NCBI GenBank assembly: GCA_900549915.1
Contig: URQF01000061.1
Location: forward strand, 1-8,058
Source of the DNA: an uncultured Mollicutes bacterium
GTDB taxonomy: Bacteria > Bacillota_I > Bacilli_A > RFN20 > CAG-288
Reading direction: 5' to 3'
Length of the DNA: 8,058 nucleotides
Part shown: positions 7,601 through 8,058 of the stretch, one piece after another
Layout of the letters: every line of letters begins with the position of its first letter
How positions within the stretch are numbered: the stretch's first letter is position 1
The notes under the pieces: generated by a model
Database searches by the model: none
Seen by the model: only the letters and a program-made list of their open reading frames with translations
What the model was told of the DNA's origin: nothing
Position numbers and translations under genes: made by a program

Positions 7601-7946
7601 CTTCCAAAGTAACAGAGAAAGTGACTTCTTTTCCTTCCTCGACTTTGTCTGGAAGAGAAGAAATCGTAGCGCCTTCACCCGCTTCCACAGAAAGATCATA
7701 TTTTTCTGCTTCAACAGATGCAGACACTGTCGGCTTGACAGTCGGAGTCTCAGTTGGTTTTTCTGTCGGAGCTTCGGTAGGAGTCTCTGTCGGCTTGATA
7801 GTAGGAGTCTCCGTCGGCTTAACAATAGGAGCCGGTTCTGTGACCGGTGGCTGGGTTGTAGCAGAACTGCTTGGCAAATCATGATGGCAGGATGCCAACA
7901 TAAGAATACTCAACAAGGATAAACCGACTTTTGCACCTTTTTTCAT
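4647..7946 (-). CDS. Large modular surface lipoprotein: Pro/Thr linker, divergent InlB-like repeats, C-terminal repeated beta modules
   Basis: The product has 1099 residues. The signal peptide (KKGAK, then a hydrophobic core) ends in the lipobox L17-A18-S19-C20. Residues about 30-79 are a Pro/Thr/Glu-rich linker with a PTET/PTxK rhythm. Four tandem modules of about 75-80 residues follow at 82-154, 160-238, 243-320 and 325-400, with a longer fifth candidate at 404-506. They resemble divergent InlB B-repeats (Flg_new_2 type), each closing with a strand such as YSFIRPxxAV. The C-terminal part (about 510-1099) contains a recurring SGTYTxxxGxLxLDGxGxxxL-like module at about 522-549, 695-754 and 918-977, plus a degenerate C-terminal copy (986-1081). 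No enzyme motif, sortase signal or C-terminal membrane segment is visible. It should be a membrane-anchored extracellular protein; ligand and role are unknown. The ATG at 7946 has an AAAGAGGT ribosome site. The gene converges on the plus-strand operon, and its stop is TAA. Confidence 0.92.
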   Translation of the reverse strand: MKKGAKVGLSLLSILMLASCHHDLPSSSATTQPPVTEPAPIVKPTETPTIKPTETPTEAPTEKPTETPTVKPTVSASVEAEKYDLSVEAGEGATISSLPDKVEEGKEVTFSVTLEAEKVLSYVTIDGENTLDANENGVYSFIRPKHAVKISAITADKTYANNVIQVDGATVAVSSTSAKKGAIITVRVSISDSNKVSPVVKAGEADVDRTAVGDASLKTFEGTFAQPGKDIDITTTLTSAAAKYAIVDKSGDGAVVSGPTSAAKGEKVSFRLSLEEGVEFSGDVKVYKEGEEATVLDVTKAEDGSYSFIRPDYAVVIERKTIASVFAIKVEGDGDKIEASAVTCPEYAVYGSKVTLSAKGNEEYLVDKILVDGTEAAYDAETASYSFTMPTHAVVVKVVSKVHYYPVTLVDSDHIKLSAFTQDDETKAYTPIPITNQVITYKDHVFVKATATKDADGKEYAVDTRTTKRTKYDPGTVRTLNSDGYYASNATSPSNDEFGVKIEVTEGEMVLKEDSILLGTHSGVYKSSGYVSTESLTLSQIGKGKLGYSEVTRSDYNESAKTFKLNSGSSSYDSGYFDSGLIYVNEQTSYYPSVTNVHFYLSRASSLTAKNIIFDNSSLYNANKSLAEIGDGTRTVYGFVEKSGSKRTIKNVTIVFKKETSINTKGAIFEIKDGETSLGYFQNKDGVLASYEVKSGTYTGDEGSLTLDGFGKATLVKDDATTEGSYILNGDYMSLTVEGKNYFLKLNGNTYTAVDYVVGDFYGTKIAGDDDVTEWHLLNDFTTKAVSSYANPGTFNEKGQFTSSSRTLLSLSPDKKAFVMRYANDYYLMSSDPDDSVSSHIEFNDIGDKTAFVASISGTSQEKVVSSVYFDGTDFHWGTISDSKFTTYGTSFTFQESAEKVFHLFNNEGKVGVLDGLAGTYTNETLGNLVLDGKGSGKLGDTAITYVVNEDKTLTVTAGEKTYIVTLGAGTYTYKEEVKSTVPAWLAGKTFYSADALQSVDEESYESFDEPMAIVFSATELKLSTSAGYGCTSAKPLGGSYLQTKEIDYTITENILSFELKGQTLKITLDEENKTFSFSETVDVAGFTTRMSGTFNAVK
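5013..6386 (-). repeat. Three dispersed copies of a GTYT/LDGxG small beta module
   Basis: Copies lie at residues 522-549 (about 6300-6386), 695-754 (about 5683-5867) and 918-977 (about 5013-5198). They share a Gly-x-Tyr start (G523, G696, G919), then an LTL or LVL strand, a GxGKxxL-type turn, and in the last two copies a closing LTVxxxKxYxxxLxxxTYT segment. A fourth, degenerate copy appears to close the protein (L986-A987-G988, then 1046-1081). The arrangement suggests small beta-barrel or calycin-like units separated by longer insertions. I do not recognise a named family with certainty. Confidence 0.55.
6747..7703 (-). repeat. Four tandem divergent InlB-like modules
   Basis: These encode residues 82-154 (7485-7703), 160-238 (7233-7469), 243-320 (6987-7220) and 325-400 (6747-6974). 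Each opens with a short beta strand, has a KGxxVxF-like centre and ends in a strand with a conserved Pro: YSFIRPKHAV (139-148), FAQPGKDI (224-231), YSFIRPDYAV (306-315), YSFTMPTHAV (385-394). The DNA under the first and third closing strands (7516-7533 and 7015-7032) matches at 17 of 18 bases. Module boundaries are approximate. Confidence 0.75.
7728..7820 (-). repeat. Pro/Thr-rich linker repeats of the large lipoprotein
   Basis: This encodes residues 43-73, with period 4 and 8 residues (PTET, PTIK, PTEA, PTEK, PTVK). The first two 24-bp units, 7797-7820 and 7773-7796, agree at 19 of their first 20 bases, which suggests recent slippage or duplication. Such linkers commonly carry surface domains out through the cell wall. 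Confidence 0.85.
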
Positions 7947-7952
7947 TTATAT

Positions 7953-7958
7953 ACCTCT
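7953..7958 (-). promoter_or_regulatory. Shine-Dalgarno site of the large lipoprotein gene
   Basis: On the minus strand AGAGGT (within AAAGAGGT) lies 6 nt before the ATG at 7946-7944. This is near-ideal spacing and fixes the start together with the signal peptide. Confidence 0.8.
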
Positions 7959-7999
7959 TTCTTTTCGCAATAATGTGTAGAACCTGAACTCCCGTTAAA

Positions 8000-8027
8000 T
8001 TTATACGCTTTTAAGTTCTAGTTTCAG
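8000..8027 (-). promoter_or_regulatory. Candidate promoter of the large lipoprotein gene
   Basis: On the minus strand a TATAAA -10 box (8005-8000) lies 16 nt after CTGAAA (8027-8022), a four-of-six match to the -35 consensus. The start site would be near 7993, giving a leader of about 47 nt. The -10 box overlaps the stop codon of a probable upstream gene, so read-through from that gene is the alternative. No terminator hairpin is visible between them. Confidence 0.4.
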
Positions 8028-8058
8028 GAAGGAATCAATTTTGTCCTCATCATAATCC
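8001..8058 (-). CDS. Probable C-terminal fragment of an upstream minus-strand gene
   Basis: One minus-strand frame is open from the window edge to TAA at 8003-8001. It encodes 18 residues (DYDEDKIDSFLKLELKSV), a composition typical of a protein C terminus. The other two minus frames close within this stretch. The 54-nt gap to the large lipoprotein gene and the same orientation would fit an operon. Function cannot be told, and the frame could be open by chance because it is short. Confidence 0.45.
   Translation of the reverse strand, partial: DYDEDKIDSFLKLELKSV

Noticed and set aside
350..7748. Inverted copies of the linker segment as ends of a transposon
   Set aside because: The copies lie inside coding linkers in frame, no transposase or target duplication is present, and the match is only 22 bp. 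Module exchange explains it better.
7621..7884. Plus-strand open frame encoding a VGVSVG-type repetitive protein
   Set aside because: It is the reverse reading of the Pro/Thr linker of the minus-strand lipoprotein. The repeat comes from the linker codons, and there is no ribosome site.

Overview
The window looks like a stretch of genome from an uncultured, probably gut-dwelling member of the Bacillota (Firmicutes; Bacilli/Erysipelotrichales/RF39-like side). This placement is inference. It rests on Gram-positive style lipoprotein signal peptides, purine-rich Shine-Dalgarno sites, intrinsic terminators with T-tracts, moderate AT content and the BspA/InlB-repeat surface-protein repertoire. All 17 tryptophans in the three large proteins are encoded by TGG and no in-frame TGA is seen, so the standard bacterial code fits and a Mycoplasma-type code is not indicated.

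Layout. Bases 1-51 carry the terminator of an upstream plus-strand gene. A promoter (59-87) and a leader of about 118 nt precede a two-gene plus-strand operon. Its first gene (212-3361) encodes a 1049-residue BspA-like leucine-rich-repeat lipoprotein with two InlB-type B-repeats. Its second gene (3371-4570) encodes a 399-residue lipoprotein with one InlB-type repeat and an unrecognised C-terminal domain. A bidirectional hairpin terminator (4603-4630) separates this operon from a convergent minus-strand gene (7946-4647). That gene encodes a 1099-residue lipoprotein with a Pro/Thr linker, four or five divergent InlB-like repeats and a C-terminal half made of a recurring small beta module. The last 58 bases probably hold the C-terminal end of another minus-strand gene.

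How the genes fit together. All three complete products carry lipoboxes and should be exported and anchored to the outer face of the membrane. None shows a sortase signal, catalytic motif or extra membrane segment. The locus is best read as a small surface-lipoprotein island, probably for adhesion or interaction with host or neighbours. The 5' genes of the two units share a near-identical linker segment at DNA level, which points to exchange or duplication of modules. I see no mobile element, CRISPR array, tRNA or rRNA, and no stretch over 300 bases without a gene. I do not see a clearly new molecular system. The points most worth a second look are the two-turn super-repeat of the LRR protein, the duplicated start region of the second gene, and the uncharacterised repeat modules of the second and third proteins.
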